From Loktanella salsilacus (lineage in GTDB: Bacteria; Pseudomonadota; Alphaproteobacteria; Rhodobacterales; Rhodobacteraceae), in contig NZ_FOTF01000001.1 of assembly GCF_900114485.1 (NCBI RefSeq), positions 1-64,000 of the forward strand: 64,000 nt of DNA. The letters run 5' to 3'. Of this stretch, positions 55,010 through 63,640 are shown one piece after another. Under the pieces are notes generated by a model. It made no database searches. It worked only from the letters and a program-made list of their open reading frames with translations, and was not told where the DNA came from. The first letter of the stretch is position 1. Each line of letters begins with the position of its first letter. Made by a program: the position numbers and the translations under genes.

Positions 55010-58000
55010 CTACTCTGCGGCGATCTTGGATGGCCCATCGCGCAGGCGGGACAGCAAGACTTCACGTTCTTTTTCAGCCTTAGCCGCGTTCGCAGCCTTC
55101 ACAGGCCCGAACCCCCTGATCGTCAGCGGCAAGGCGGCCAGCGCGACAGCAGCATCGGGGTTCTGCGCCGCGTTTGTGCCCAGCGCCGCCATGTCACGTT
55201 CGTATTGCGTGATCAGGGCGCGTTCCATGCGGCGTTCAGCGGTATAGCCGAAAGGATCAAGCGGCGTGCCGCGCAACACCTTCAGTTTGGCCAGCCACGG
55301 GAACATCCGCCCCATACCTGCACCAAAGGTGCGCTTCATCGGACGACCATCCGCGCCCTCTTTGGACAGCATCGGCGGGGCAAGGTGATAGCTGACCTTG
55401 ATATCGCCATCAAAGGCCTCGCGGGCTTTGGCAGCGCTATCCTGCAACAGGCGCGCAACCTCGTATTCGTCCTTATAGGCCAGCAGCTTGTGATAGCCTT
55501 TGGCGACAGCCTCCCGCAGGGCGGGATCATCGAAGCGGTCGACCATGGCGCGGTAGCGTTTGGCGAGGCGCTTGTTCTGATAGGCCGTCAAATGGGCTTC
55601 GCGAAACGCGATCCTTTCGTTCAGTGACTTTGGCAAGGCTATCACGGTGGGGGTTAACAGATCCTCTACCTGCGCAGGGTGCAGTACGGCCCAGCGCCCC
55701 AATTCAAAGGCACGCAGATTCCGGTCGACCGCCGCGCCGTTCAGCGCAATCGCCTCGCGGATCGCGGCGCCGCTGATCGGGATCGCGCCCATCTGCCATG
55801 CCGCGCCGAAGACCATCATGTTGGAATAGATACTGTCCCCCATGGTGGCTTTGGCCAGTTCGGTCGCATCGAACAGCTGCACGTCATCGCGCAGGCGGGC
55901 GGATAGCGACAGTTTCAGCTGCTCTGTCGGCAGTTGGAATTCCGTGTCGCGGGTGAAATCACCGGTGATGATCTCATGCGCGTTCACGACGCCCTTGGTG
56001 CGGCCCGTTTTCATCAGACCGATGGTCTTGGCCCCTGCGCTCACCACCAAATCGCCGCCAATCAGCGCATCGCATTCGCCCGTGGCAACGCGGATCGCGC
56101 TAATGTCTGCGGGACGTTCTGCGATACGGCAATGGATATGCACTGCGCCGCCCTTCTGGGCGAGGCCGGCCATTTCCATCATGCCAGCGCCTTTGCCGTC
56201 CAGATGGGCGGCCATGGCAAGCACGGCACCGATGGTCACAACGCCCGTGCCGCCGACGCCCGTGATGACGACATTATGCGTGCCATGGATCGTGGGCAGC
56301 ATTGGTTCCGGCATATCGGGCAGTTCGACCTGCGCGGTGGCAGCCTTTTTCAGCTGTGCGCCCTCTACCGTGACAAAGGACGGGCAAAAGCCCTTGAGAC
56401 AGCTAAAGTCTTTGTTGCAGGACGACTGGTCAATCGCCCGCTTGCGGCCGAGTTCCGTTTCAACCGGCACGATGGACACGCAGTTGGACTGCACCCCGCA
56501 ATCGCCGCAGCCTTCGCAGACGTCGGTATTGATGAAGACGCGCTTGTCCGGGTCGGGGAACTGGCCCCGCTTGCGGCGTCTGCGTTTTTCTGCGGCGCAG
56601 GTCTGGATATAGACCAGCGCCGACACGCCCTGCACTTTGGCCAGTTCCGCCTGTACGCGCGGCAGCTCTGCCCGCTCCGACATCGGCACACCCTTGGGGA
56701 ACATGCCAGCGTCGATGTCTTCCTTCTCGTCATAGACCGCCCGGACGTCTTTCACGCCCATAGCGACAAGCTCTCTGACGATCTGGTCAGCGGTCAGCCC
56801 GCCGTCATTGCCCTGCCCGCCCGTCATGGCGACGGCGTCGTTGAACAGGATCTTATAGGTGATCGTTGTCCCCGCCATCAGCGCAAAGCGGATCGCTTGC
56901 ACGCCAGAGTGGTTATAGGTGCCGTCCCCTAGGTTCTGGAACACATGGCCGGTCTTGCTGAACGGGGCTTCCCCCACCCAGTTCGCGCCTTCGCCGCCCA
57001 TCTGGGTAAAGCCCACCGTGTCCCGGTCCATCCACTGCACCATGTAGTGGCAGCCGATCCCCGCGTAGGCGCGCGATCCCTCTGGCACCTTGGTGCTAGA
57101 GTTGTGCGGGCAGCCCGAGCAAAAGTAGGGCAACCGCGCCGCCAGTTCCGGCACATTGTCTGCGCGGCGTGCCTCGGCCAATTGCGCCAGCCCTGCGGTG
57201 ACACCGGACGATCCGCAGCCTTCTTCGGTCAATATCCCGCCCAGCTTTTCCGCGATCCAGATCGGGTCTAGGGCATAGCGGGTCGGGAACACTTCTTCGC
57301 GCCGCCCTTCAGAGTGTTCATCCCCCTTGTGCCAGCCATAGACGCGGGTGTTGGTGTCGTCGAACAGCGCCTCTTTGACCTGCACTTCAATCAGCTTGCG
57401 CTTTTCTTCGACCACGACCACCAGATCGAGTCCCTTTGCCCACTCATGAAAGCTGGCCATATCCAGCGGCCAGACTTGTCCCACCTTATAGGTGGTGATC
57501 CCCAGTCGCGCGGCCTCGGCCTCGTCGATCCCCAGCAGGGATAGGGCGTGCACCAGATCAAGCCAGTTCTTGCCCGCCGCAACAAAGCCGATCTTGGCCC
57601 CCGGCTTGCCCCACTTGCGCTGGTCCATCTTATTGGCGCGGGAAAACGCTTCTGCGGCAAACCGCTTATGGTCAATCATCCGCGCCTCTTGCAGCACGGG
57701 CGTATCCACCAGACGAATGTTCAACCCGTCCTTTGGCAGCGGCATATCAGGGGTGACGAAATCGAGCCGATGCGGGTCGCCGTCCACGACGGATGTGACC
57801 TCGATCGTGTCCTTCATCGTCTTCAGGCCGACCCAGACGCCCGCATAACGCGACAGCGCCCAGGCATATAGGCCGTAGTCCATCACCTCTTGCACACCCG
57901 CCGGGCTGACAATCGGCATATAGGCATCGACCATCGCCCAGTCGGACTGGTGCAAGGTTGTGCTGCTTTCGCCTGTGTGGTCGTCCCCCATTGCCATGAT

Positions 58001-58420
58001 GACACCGCCATGAGGCGACGTGCCTGCCATGTTCGCGTGACGCATCACGTCGCCGGACCGGTCCACGCCCGGGCCTTTGCCATACCACAGACCAAAGACG
58101 CCGTCGTATTTGCCCTCTCCGCGCAGCTCTGCCTGCTGGCTGCCCCACAGGGCGGTCGCGGCAAGGTCTTCGTTCAGACCCGGCTGGAACGTTACCTGCC
58201 CGGCGGTTAGCGCCTTGGCGGCCTTGGTCATCTGCATATCCACCGCGCCCAGCGGCGAGCCGCGATAGCCGGTGACATAGCCTGCAGTATTCAGCCCCGC
58301 GCGCGCATCGCGGGCACGCTGCATCAGCATCAGGCGCACCAGCGCCTGCGTGCCATTCAAAAGCACTGGACTGACATCCAGATCAAAACGGTCATTGAGT
58401 GAGATCTTATCCCGGCTCAT
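55010..58420 (-). CDS. Indolepyruvate ferredoxin oxidoreductase, fused subunits
   Basis: A 1136-residue fused enzyme that oxidises aryl-2-oxoacids to acyl-CoA with ferredoxin. The N-terminal thiamine diphosphate/pyruvate-flavodoxin-like part begins ALVRLMLMQRARDARAGLNT, and YNHSGVQAIRFALMAGTTIT holds the cofactor-binding region. CEGCGDCGVQSNCVSIV near 640 is a [4Fe-4S] ferredoxin site. The gamma domain (GVGGTGVVTIGAVLAMAAHL) and a C-terminal DUF6537-type end complete the large bacterial IOR form. It starts with an excellent ribosome-binding site (AGGAGGTGCACG) and has a 21-bp palindrome 40 bp upstream. Confidence 0.93.
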   Translation of the reverse strand: MSRDKISLNDRFDLDVSPVLLNGTQALVRLMLMQRARDARAGLNTAGYVTGYRGSPLGAVDMQMTKAAKALTAGQVTFQPGLNEDLAATALWGSQQAELRGEGKYDGVFGLWYGKGPGVDRSGDVMRHANMAGTSPHGGVIMAMGDDHTGESSTTLHQSDWAMVDAYMPIVSPAGVQEVMDYGLYAWALSRYAGVWVGLKTMKDTIEVTSVVDGDPHRLDFVTPDMPLPKDGLNIRLVDTPVLQEARMIDHKRFAAEAFSRANKMDQRKWGKPGAKIGFVAAGKNWLDLVHALSLLGIDEAEAARLGITTYKVGQVWPLDMASFHEWAKGLDLVVVVEEKRKLIEVQVKEALFDDTNTRVYGWHKGDEHSEGRREEVFPTRYALDPIWIAEKLGGILTEEGCGSSGVTAGLAQLAEARRADNVPELAARLPYFCSGCPHNSSTKVPEGSRAYAGIGCHYMVQWMDRDTVGFTQMGGEGANWVGEAPFSKTGHVFQNLGDGTYNHSGVQAIRFALMAGTTITYKILFNDAVAMTGGQGNDGGLTADQIVRELVAMGVKDVRAVYDEKEDIDAGMFPKGVPMSERAELPRVQAELAKVQGVSALVYIQTCAAEKRRRRKRGQFPDPDKRVFINTDVCEGCGDCGVQSNCVSIVPVETELGRKRAIDQSSCNKDFSCLKGFCPSFVTVEGAQLKKAATAQVELPDMPEPMLPTIHGTHNVVITGVGGTGVVTIGAVLAMAAHLDGKGAGMMEMAGLAQKGGAVHIHCRIAERPADISAIRVATGECDALIGGDLVVSAGAKTIGLMKTGRTKGVVNAHEIITGDFTRDTEFQLPTEQLKLSLSARLRDDVQLFDATELAKATMGDSIYSNMMVFGAAWQMGAIPISGAAIREAIALNGAAVDRNLRAFELGRWAVLHPAQVEDLLTPTVIALPKSLNERIAFREAHLTAYQNKRLAKRYRAMVDRFDDPALREAVAKGYHKLLAYKDEYEVARLLQDSAAKAREAFDGDIKVSYHLAPPMLSKEGADGRPMKRTFGAGMGRMFPWLAKLKVLRGTPLDPFGYTAERRMERALITQYERDMAALGTNAAQNPDAAVALAALPLTIRGFGPVKAANAAKAEKEREVLLSRLRDGPSKIAAE

Positions 58421-58459
58421 CGTGCACCTCCTATGCGCAATTTGCGGATGAATGCAGCT

Positions 58460-58480
58460 TAGGTCATAAATTATGACCTA
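58460..58480. promoter_or_regulatory. Perfect 21-bp palindrome in the divergent promoter
   Basis: TAGGTCATAA-A-TTATGACCTA is a perfect dyad with 10-bp arms and a single-base centre. It sits 40 bp upstream of the IOR start and 100 bp upstream of the divergent LysR start, an ideal place for the regulator's binding site. It is more symmetrical than most LysR sites, so another regulator is possible. Confidence 0.65.
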
Positions 58481-58579
58481 CAAAGCGATATATTCCCCCC
58501 CAGCCTTCATTGATTTGTGAAGATTCATAAGTAATAAAGTTGCATTGCTTAACGCTAACATTTTCGCCATGGGAACTAG

Positions 58580-59500
58580 ATGGACTGGGATAAATTGCGA
58601 ATCTTTCACGCCGTCGCTGACGCAGGGTCATTAACCCATGCGGGCGATGTGCTGCATCTGTCGCAATCTGCGGTCAGCCGACAGATTCGCGCACTCGAAG
58701 AGTCGCTAAATACTACCCTTTTCCACCGCCATGCGCGTGGACTGATTCTTACCGAACAGGGCGAGTTGCTGTTCGACGCCACCAAATCGATGAACCGCCG
58801 CCTTGAAACCGCCTCCGCCCGTATCCGCGATAGCGAAGAAGAAGTGTTCGGCGAATTGCGCGTCACCACGACGACGGGCTTTGGCACGCTGTGGCTCGCG
58901 CCGCGTCTGCCAAAACTGTACGAACTGTATCCCGACATCAAAATCGACCTGATGCTAGAGGAACGCGTGCTTGACCTGCCCATGCGCGAGGCTGACGTCG
59001 CCATCCGCATGAAGGAGCCGTCGCAGGCCGATCTGATCCGCAAGCGTTTGATGAACATCCGCATGCGGCTTTATGCGACGCAGGAATATCTGGACACGCG
59101 CCCGCCGCTGGACCGCATCGACGAAATTAAGGGCCACCGCCTGATCTGCCAAGCGCTGACATCGACCCAAGTCACCGCAGGATCGACATTAATTCACCAT
59201 CTGCTTAGCCACGATGTGCAGTCGATCTTTACGGTGAATAACTATTTCGGCGTGCTGCAGGGCGTGATCAACAACCTTGGTGTTGGCGTGCTGCCCGACT
59301 ACGTGACCGAAGATTTCCCGCACCTTGTCCGCTGCCTACCAGAGATCGAGAGCGGCGAAGTCCCCGTATTCCTCGCTTACCCCGAAGAGCTACGGCAATC
59401 GCGCCGTATCATGGCGTTCCGCGACTTTGTGCAAGACGAGATTTTCGAGCATCGCAAGAGCGTTCGCAACCTGACAGAGCCGCGCGCGCCGTCCAAATAA
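58580..59500 (+). CDS. LysR-family transcription regulator, probable IOR regulator
   Basis: A 306-residue LysR-type regulator. The N-terminal winged helix spans ~1-62 (VADAGSLTHAGDVLHLSQSA, then VSRQIRALEESLNTTLFHRH). The effector domain begins near 90 (GELRVTTTTGFGTLWLAPRL). It is divergent from the IOR gene with a perfect palindrome between, so control of aryl-2-oxoacid oxidation, perhaps with an aromatic inducer, is the natural guess. Length and frame are complete. A small-RNA candidate begins about 120 bases after its stop. Confidence 0.9.
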   Translation: MDWDKLRIFHAVADAGSLTHAGDVLHLSQSAVSRQIRALEESLNTTLFHRHARGLILTEQGELLFDATKSMNRRLETASARIRDSEEEVFGELRVTTTTGFGTLWLAPRLPKLYELYPDIKIDLMLEERVLDLPMREADVAIRMKEPSQADLIRKRLMNIRMRLYATQEYLDTRPPLDRIDEIKGHRLICQALTSTQVTAGSTLIHHLLSHDVQSIFTVNNYFGVLQGVINNLGVGVLPDYVTEDFPHLVRCLPEIESGEVPVFLAYPEELRQSRRIMAFRDFVQDEIFEHRKSVRNLTEPRAPSK

Positions 59501-59587
59501 ACCGCTAGCCGCCCCTATCTCACGCTAAAGTTGTGGCGTCATGCGCACAGTGCATAGCCGGAATGCAATATTTATTAAGATTTTTTC

Positions 59588-59616
59588 TTGATTGCTTAAT
59601 TTCGCGGCTCTATCTG
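59588..59616 (+). promoter_or_regulatory. Candidate promoter of the small RNA
   Basis: TTGATT (59588-59593), a 17-bp spacer and TATCTG (59611-59616) resemble a sigma-70-type promoter. It sits just upstream of the structured segment at 59621-59699 and about 90 bases after the LysR stop. Confidence 0.45.
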
Positions 59617-59620
59617 AATT

Positions 59621-59699
59621 GGTGAGGCGACGCGACACTTTGTCCGTCTCCTCACCTCCCTGTTGGACTTCGCCGGGCCTTTGTGCCCGGCACTTTTTT
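59621..59699 (+). ncRNA. Candidate structured small RNA with intrinsic terminator
   Basis: Two stem-loops lie in tandem. The first pairs GGTGAGG (59621-59627) with CCTCACC (59650-59656) and continues GACG/CGTC with one mismatch, with a further possible GAC/GTC pairing inside. The second is GCCGGGC/GCCCGGC (59672-59678 and 59685-59691) followed by CACTTTTTT, a clear terminator. No reading frame covers the segment, and a promoter-like pair lies at 59588-59616. The RNA would be about 75-80 nt. I do not recognise the family. It could alternatively be only the LysR terminator region. Confidence 0.5.
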
Positions 59700-59826
59700 G
59701 CCCGCAGCCTATTGGCAGGCATAACAACAGCCCCCCTGCAGACTTAACGCACCGCATTGCGCGCAGGCCTTTCCCTTACGGCCGTCCTCGCCTAAAAGCA
59801 GCCCAACGCTATTGCCGGGGGACGCC

Positions 59827-61986
59827 ATGCAAGATCCGATTATCACGCCAGACCTGATTGCCGCACACGGGCTTAAGCCTGACGAGTACGAAAGCATCCT
59901 GTCGATCATCGGACGCGCGCCGAATTTTACCGAACTGGGCATCTTTTCGGCCATGTGGAACGAGCATTGTTCCTACAAGTCCTCTAAAAAGTGGCTGCGC
60001 ACCCTGCCCACCACCGGCCCGCAGGTCATCTGCGGCCCCGGTGAAAACGCAGGCGTCGTCGATATCGGCGACGGTCAGGCTGTCGTCTTTAAGATGGAAA
60101 GCCACAACCACCCGTCCTACATCGAACCCTACCAAGGGGCTGCCACCGGCGTCGGCGGCATCCTGCGCGATGTCTTCACCATGGGCGCGCGGCCCATCGC
60201 TGCGATGAATTCGCTGTCCTTTGGCCTGCCCAGCCACCCCAAGACCCGCCAGCTGGTCAACGGCGTCGTCGCGGGCGTTGGCGGTTACGGCAATGCCTTT
60301 GGCGTCCCAACGGTTGGCGGCGAAGTGCGCTTTGACGCGTCCTACAACGGCAACTGCCTTGTGAACGCCTTTGCCGCAGGCCTCGCGGATGCGGACAAGA
60401 TATTCTACTCCGCCGCCTCCGGTGTCGGCATGCCAGTCGTGTACCTTGGCGCGAAAACCGGACGCGACGGCGTCGGCGGCGCAACCATGGCCTCGGCCGA
60501 ATTTGACGACACGATCGAGGACAAGCGCCCCACCGTGCAGGTCGGCGATCCCTTCACCGAAAAACGCCTGATGGAAGCCACGCTGGAACTGATGGCAACC
60601 GGCGCTGTGATTTCCATTCAGGACATGGGCGCCGCTGGCCTGACCTGCTCTGCCGTGGAAATGGGCGACAAGGGCGGCCTTGGCATCCGCCTGAACCTAG
60701 AGGACGTACCGCAGCGCGAACTTGCGATGACCGCGTATGAGATGATGCTGTCCGAAAGTCAGGAACGCATGCTTATGGTCCTCAAGCCAGAGCTTGAGGC
60801 CGAAGCGCGCGCCGTCTTTGTCAAATGGGACCTCGATTTCGCCATCGTGGGCGAGACCATCGCAGAAGACCGCTTCCTGATCCTGCACAACGGCGAAGTC
60901 AAAGCCGACCTGCCGCTGTCCAAGCTCGCCTCTTCTGCCCCCGAATATGACCGCCCGTGGGAACCAACGCCCGCTGCCGCCCCCGTGGGTGACATCCCCG
61001 CCATCGACCCCATCGCCGGCCTGCGGTCCCTGATCGGCAGCCCGAACTATGCGGCAAAGTCCTGGGTGTACGAGCAATACGACAGCCAGGTCATGGGCGA
61101 CACCCTGCGCATCCCCGGTGCGGGCGCGGGCATCACCCGTATCCACGGCACGACAAAGGCGCTGGCCTTCACCTCTGACGTGACGCCGCGCTATGTCTTC
61201 GCCAACCCCGTCGAGGGCGGCAAGCAGGCCGTCGCCGAAGCCTATCGCAACCTGACCGCCGTCGGGGCCAAGCCGCTGGCCACGACCGACAACATGAACT
61301 TCGGCAACCCTGAAAAGCCCCGCATCATGGGCCAGTTCGTCGGGGCCATCGACGGGATCGGCCAAGCGGTCACCGCGCTCGACATGCCCATCGTGTCCGG
61401 CAACGTGTCGCTTTACAACGAAACCGACGGTACCGGCATCCTGCCCACGCCCACCATCGGCGCGGTTGGCCTGATCGCCGACATCACCCAGATCATCCGC
61501 GGCACGCTGGCCGACGGCCACACCCTGCTGCTGCTGGGCGATACGCCGGGCCACATGGGCCAGACCGCCCTGCTGGCCGAACACCTTGGCCGCAATGAGG
61601 GCGACGCGCCCCCCGTCGATCTGGTGGCAGAGGCCGCCCACGGCGACTTCATCCGCGCGAACATTGCCAATATCACCGCCTGCACCGACCTCGCTGACGG
61701 CGGCCTCGCGCTTGCGGCGTTCGAAATGGCGGAGACCGCTGGCATCGGCGTCACGCTGGACACCGACGACACCGCCCAACTGTTCGCCGAGGATCAGGCC
61801 CGCTACCTAATCGCAGCGTCCTTCGATCAGGCAGAGGCGCTTCTGACCGCCGCCGCCCACGCAGGCCTGCCAATCACGCTTGTCGGCAAAGCGGGCGGCG
61901 ACAAGATCACCTTTGGTGCCAGCAGCACGCCGCTCGCCCCCCTTGTCGACCTTTACCGCAGCGCCTTTGCCGACGCTGTCGCCTAA
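59827..61986 (+). CDS. purL: Phosphoribosylformylglycinamidine synthase subunit II
   Basis: A 719-residue ATP-dependent synthetase of purine synthesis, the small-PurL type that works with separate PurS and Pur[21 protein letters not shown] near 43-62 (with its catalytic His) and [20 protein letters not shown] near 104-123 form the first half. The second half has [20 protein letters not shown] and [24 protein letters not shown] lies 6 bases before ATG 59827; the TTG at 59812 is not used. PurS and PurQ genes are not in the window. It is followed by bolA about 130 bp later. Confidence 0.95.
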   Translation: MQDPIITPDLIAAHGLKPDEYESILSIIGRAPNFTELGIFSAMWNEHCSYKSSKKWLRTLPTTGPQVICGPGENAGVVDIGDGQAVVFKMESHNHPSYIEPYQGAATGVGGILRDVFTMGARPIAAMNSLSFGLPSHPKTRQLVNGVVAGVGGYGNAFGVPTVGGEVRFDASYNGNCLVNAFAAGLADADKIFYSAASGVGMPVVYLGAKTGRDGVGGATMASAEFDDTIEDKRPTVQVGDPFTEKRLMEATLELMATGAVISIQDMGAAGLTCSAVEMGDKGGLGIRLNLEDVPQRELAMTAYEMMLSESQERMLMVLKPELEAEARAVFVKWDLDFAIVGETIAEDRFLILHNGEVKADLPLSKLASSAPEYDRPWEPTPAAAPVGDIPAIDPIAGLRSLIGSPNYAAKSWVYEQYDSQVMGDTLRIPGAGAGITRIHGTTKALAFTSDVTPRYVFANPVEGGKQAVAEAYRNLTAVGAKPLATTDNMNFGNPEKPRIMGQFVGAIDGIGQAVTALDMPIVSGNVSLYNETDGTGILPTPTIGAVGLIADITQIIRGTLADGHTLLLLGDTPGHMGQTALLAEHLGRNEGDAPPVDLVAEAAHGDFIRANIANITACTDLADGGLALAAFEMAETAGIGVTLDTDDTAQLFAEDQARYLIAASFDQAEALLTAAAHAGLPITLVGKAGGDKITFGASSTPLAPLVDLYRSAFADAVA

Positions 61987-62004
61987 AAGCGTATTCATCT
62001 TGCC

Positions 62005-62016
62005 AAAAATACTCCC
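62005..62016 (+). repeat. Short recurring element AAAAATACTCCC, copy 2
   Basis: The second exact copy of the 12-mer found at 28129-28140, here 19 bases after the purL stop. A CCCCCCGGAGGGG mini-hairpin (about 62013-62026) follows it. Both copies follow operon ends. Confidence 0.5.
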
Positions 62017-62117
62017 CCCGGAGGGGATCTTGCAAAGGCAATCCACCCCAAAGGGGCCCCCTTGCCCCTGCGCCGTCACGTTCATAAGTTAAGCTAACCC
62101 GACCAAAGGACGCCCCC

Positions 62118-62354
62118 ATGGCCATCACCGCCCACGAGATCGAGACCCTGCTGCGCGAAGGCTTTCCCGACGCCAAAATCACCGTGCAAGGCGACGACGG
62201 TGCCCATTTCGCAGCCGAAGTGATCGACGCCAGCTTTGCCGGCAAGAACCGTGTGCAACAGCAACGCGCCGTCTATGCTGCGCTCAAGGGCAAGATGGAT
62301 GGCGCGGCAGGCGAACTGCACGCCCTCGCCCTGACAACCCGCGCGCCTGACTAA
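62118..62354 (+). CDS. BolA family protein
   Basis: A 78-residue BolA-fold protein. ITAHEIETLLREGFPDAKIT is the N-terminal helix and strand, GAHFAAEVIDASFAGKNRVQ the conserved core whose His serves as a potential iron-sulphur ligand, and QQQRAVYAALKGKM the C-terminal helix. BolA proteins pair with monothiol glutaredoxins, and such a gene (grxD) lies immediately downstream, so this is probably a BolA-GrxD pair acting in iron-sulphur trafficking. Start ATG 62118 is the usual N-terminus. Confidence 0.92.
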   Translation: MAITAHEIETLLREGFPDAKITVQGDDGAHFAAEVIDASFAGKNRVQQQRAVYAALKGKMDGAAGELHALALTTRAPD

Positions 62355-62375
62355 CACCCCAGCCCGACATCGCTT

Positions 62376-62398
62376 CCGAATTTTCACCCAAAATTCGG
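62376..62398 (+). promoter_or_regulatory. Hairpin between bolA and grxD
   Basis: CCGAATTTT (62376-62384) and AAAATTCGG (62390-62398) form a perfect 9-bp stem with a 5-base loop in the 81-bp gap. With no long T-run it may be a partial terminator or an RNA-stability element between the two genes. Confidence 0.5.
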
Positions 62399-62435
62399 CG
62401 CCTGCGCAGGCCACCGCATTTTAAAGGATACCACT

Positions 62436-62795
62436 ATGACCGCTTCCGATCAGATCAAAGACACCGTCACGAACAACACCGTCGTCTTGTTCATGAAAGG
62501 CACCAAGACCATGCCGCAGTGCGGGTTTTCGTCCCGCGTGGCTGGCGTGCTGAACTTCATGGGCATCGAATACACCGATGTGAACGTGCTGGCCGATGAC
62601 ACCGTCCGTCAGGGCATCAAGGATTATTCCGACTGGCCGACAATCCCGCAGCTTTACGTCAAAGGCGAATTCGTCGGTGGCTGCGACATCATCACCGAGA
62701 TGACCCTGTCCGGCGAATTGGACACGCTGCTAAAAGAAAACGGCATCGCCTTCGACCAGGCTGCTGCAGACAAAATCCGCGAAGCCAACGGATAA
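62436..62795 (+). CDS. grxD: Monothiol glutaredoxin
   Basis: A 119-residue Grx4-type monothiol glutaredoxin. VVLFMKGTKTMPQCGFSSRV near 15-34 carries the CGFS active site that binds a [2Fe-2S] cluster with glutathione. WPTIPQLYVKGEFVGGCDII near 70-89 is the conserved TVP-like region. With the preceding BolA protein it should handle iron-sulphur clusters and iron signalling. AAAGGATACC precedes the ATG. A strong terminator follows. Confidence 0.95.
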   Translation: MTASDQIKDTVTNNTVVLFMKGTKTMPQCGFSSRVAGVLNFMGIEYTDVNVLADDTVRQGIKDYSDWPTIPQLYVKGEFVGGCDIITEMTLSGELDTLLKENGIAFDQAAADKIREANG

Positions 62796-62821
62796 CGCCT
62801 TCGGGCCAACAGCCCTTACGT

Positions 62822-62855
62822 AAAAGGCCCCCGCCACATCAGCGGGGGCCTTTTT
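62822..62855. terminator. Bidirectional terminator after grxD
   Basis: A perfect 13-bp inverted repeat (AAAAGGCCCCCGC, 62822-62834, and its complement 62842-62854) with a 7-base loop is followed by a T-run. It separates grxD from the convergent MliC-like gene and can serve both strands. Confidence 0.9.
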
Positions 62856-62867
62856 CTTTCAGAAAGC

Positions 62868-63218
62868 TTAGCTTTCCACGCAGGCCGCGTAGAGCGTTAT
62901 CTCTTCACCCAGTTCTGCATCATACCACTTCAGCTGGGCCGTGCCCTGATGGGTCCACCAGACATAGCCTGACCCGTCATTCGGGAACCGATAGCGCACG
63001 CCGGATGCGGCCTCTGCGGTGGCCTGCAGATTGATCATCCGCCCTTCGACATAAATCACCGCGATGCCGGGCGCGCGGTCGTCTTCGGTGTTGATATAGA
63101 CCGCCGGGATTTCAACGCCGCGTTCACAGATGTAGCGCGGCGTCGATGTCACGGCAGCCTGTGCGCCCTGCCCTGCACTGACACACAAAGCAGCGGCAGC
63201 CAGATAAACGATCTTCAT
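62868..63218 (-). CDS. MliC-like periplasmic C-type lysozyme inhibitor
   Basis: A 116-residue exported protein. The signal peptide is at 1-21 (ALCVSAGQGAQA). The mature domain has the MliC features: YICERGVEIPAVYIN near the start, VIYVEGRMINLQATAEAASG with the inhibitory loop region, and VWWTHQGTAQLKWYD near the end, with Cys residues early and late that can form a disulphide. Such proteins block host lysozymes. ATG 63218 gives a clean signal peptide; the frame start at 63242 adds unrelated residues. Confidence 0.85.
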   Translation of the reverse strand: MKIVYLAAAALCVSAGQGAQAAVTSTPRYICERGVEIPAVYINTEDDRAPGIAVIYVEGRMINLQATAEAASGVRYRFPNDGSGYVWWTHQGTAQLKWYDAELGEEITLYAACVES

Positions 63219-63253
63219 TGCGATACGCGTTTCATAAGCCACGCCCTTTGCGA

Positions 63254-63637
63254 TCAGGCCTCTGCCTGTTCCGCTTGTTCGGCCAGCGCCTCGGCGCGGG
63301 CGGCGATTTCGGCCATGCCGTCGTGAAGCTCTTGCGGGATCACAGGGACTTCGATGCGGGCGGCGGGGCGTGCGGCGGCTTCTGCGATATGGGCGCGCAG
63401 GTTGGCCTGCTCTGCTTCTAGCTCGCGGACTTGGTCTTCTAGCCCGGCAGTGCGATCCGCCAGCATCAAACCTGCCATCAGCAGCATACGACCTTCGGGC
63501 ATCCGGCCGATCTGGGCCGACAAATGCGCGGCTTCTGCGTCCAGCATCTTAGCGGCAGAGACCAGATATTGCTCTTCGCCCTCTTGGCACGCGACCTCAA
63601 AGGACCGACTGCCGATCGTGATTTCGACCTGTGGCAT
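63254..63637 (-). CDS. zapA: Cell division protein ZapA
   Basis: A 127-residue FtsZ-associated protein. PQVEITIGSRSFEVACQEGE is the conserved N-terminal globular part, SAAKMLDAEAAHLSAQIGRM and LMAGLMLADRTAGLEDQVRE lead into a long coiled coil. ZapA cross-links FtsZ filaments. The extended Ala/Glu-rich C-terminal helix is usual in alphaproteobacteria. It is 3 bp downstream of a coiled-coil gene, suggesting a shared transcript. Confidence 0.9.
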   Translation of the reverse strand: MPQVEITIGSRSFEVACQEGEEQYLVSAAKMLDAEAAHLSAQIGRMPEGRMLLMAGLMLADRTAGLEDQVRELEAEQANLRAHIAEAAARPAARIEVPVIPQELHDGMAEIAARAEALAEQAEQAEA

Positions 63638-63640
63638 GGC

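Noticed and set aside
55934-56932. A 332-codon plus-strand frame opposite the IOR gene
   Set aside because: Wholly antisense to the conserved IOR coding sequence, with no ribosome-binding site or domain.
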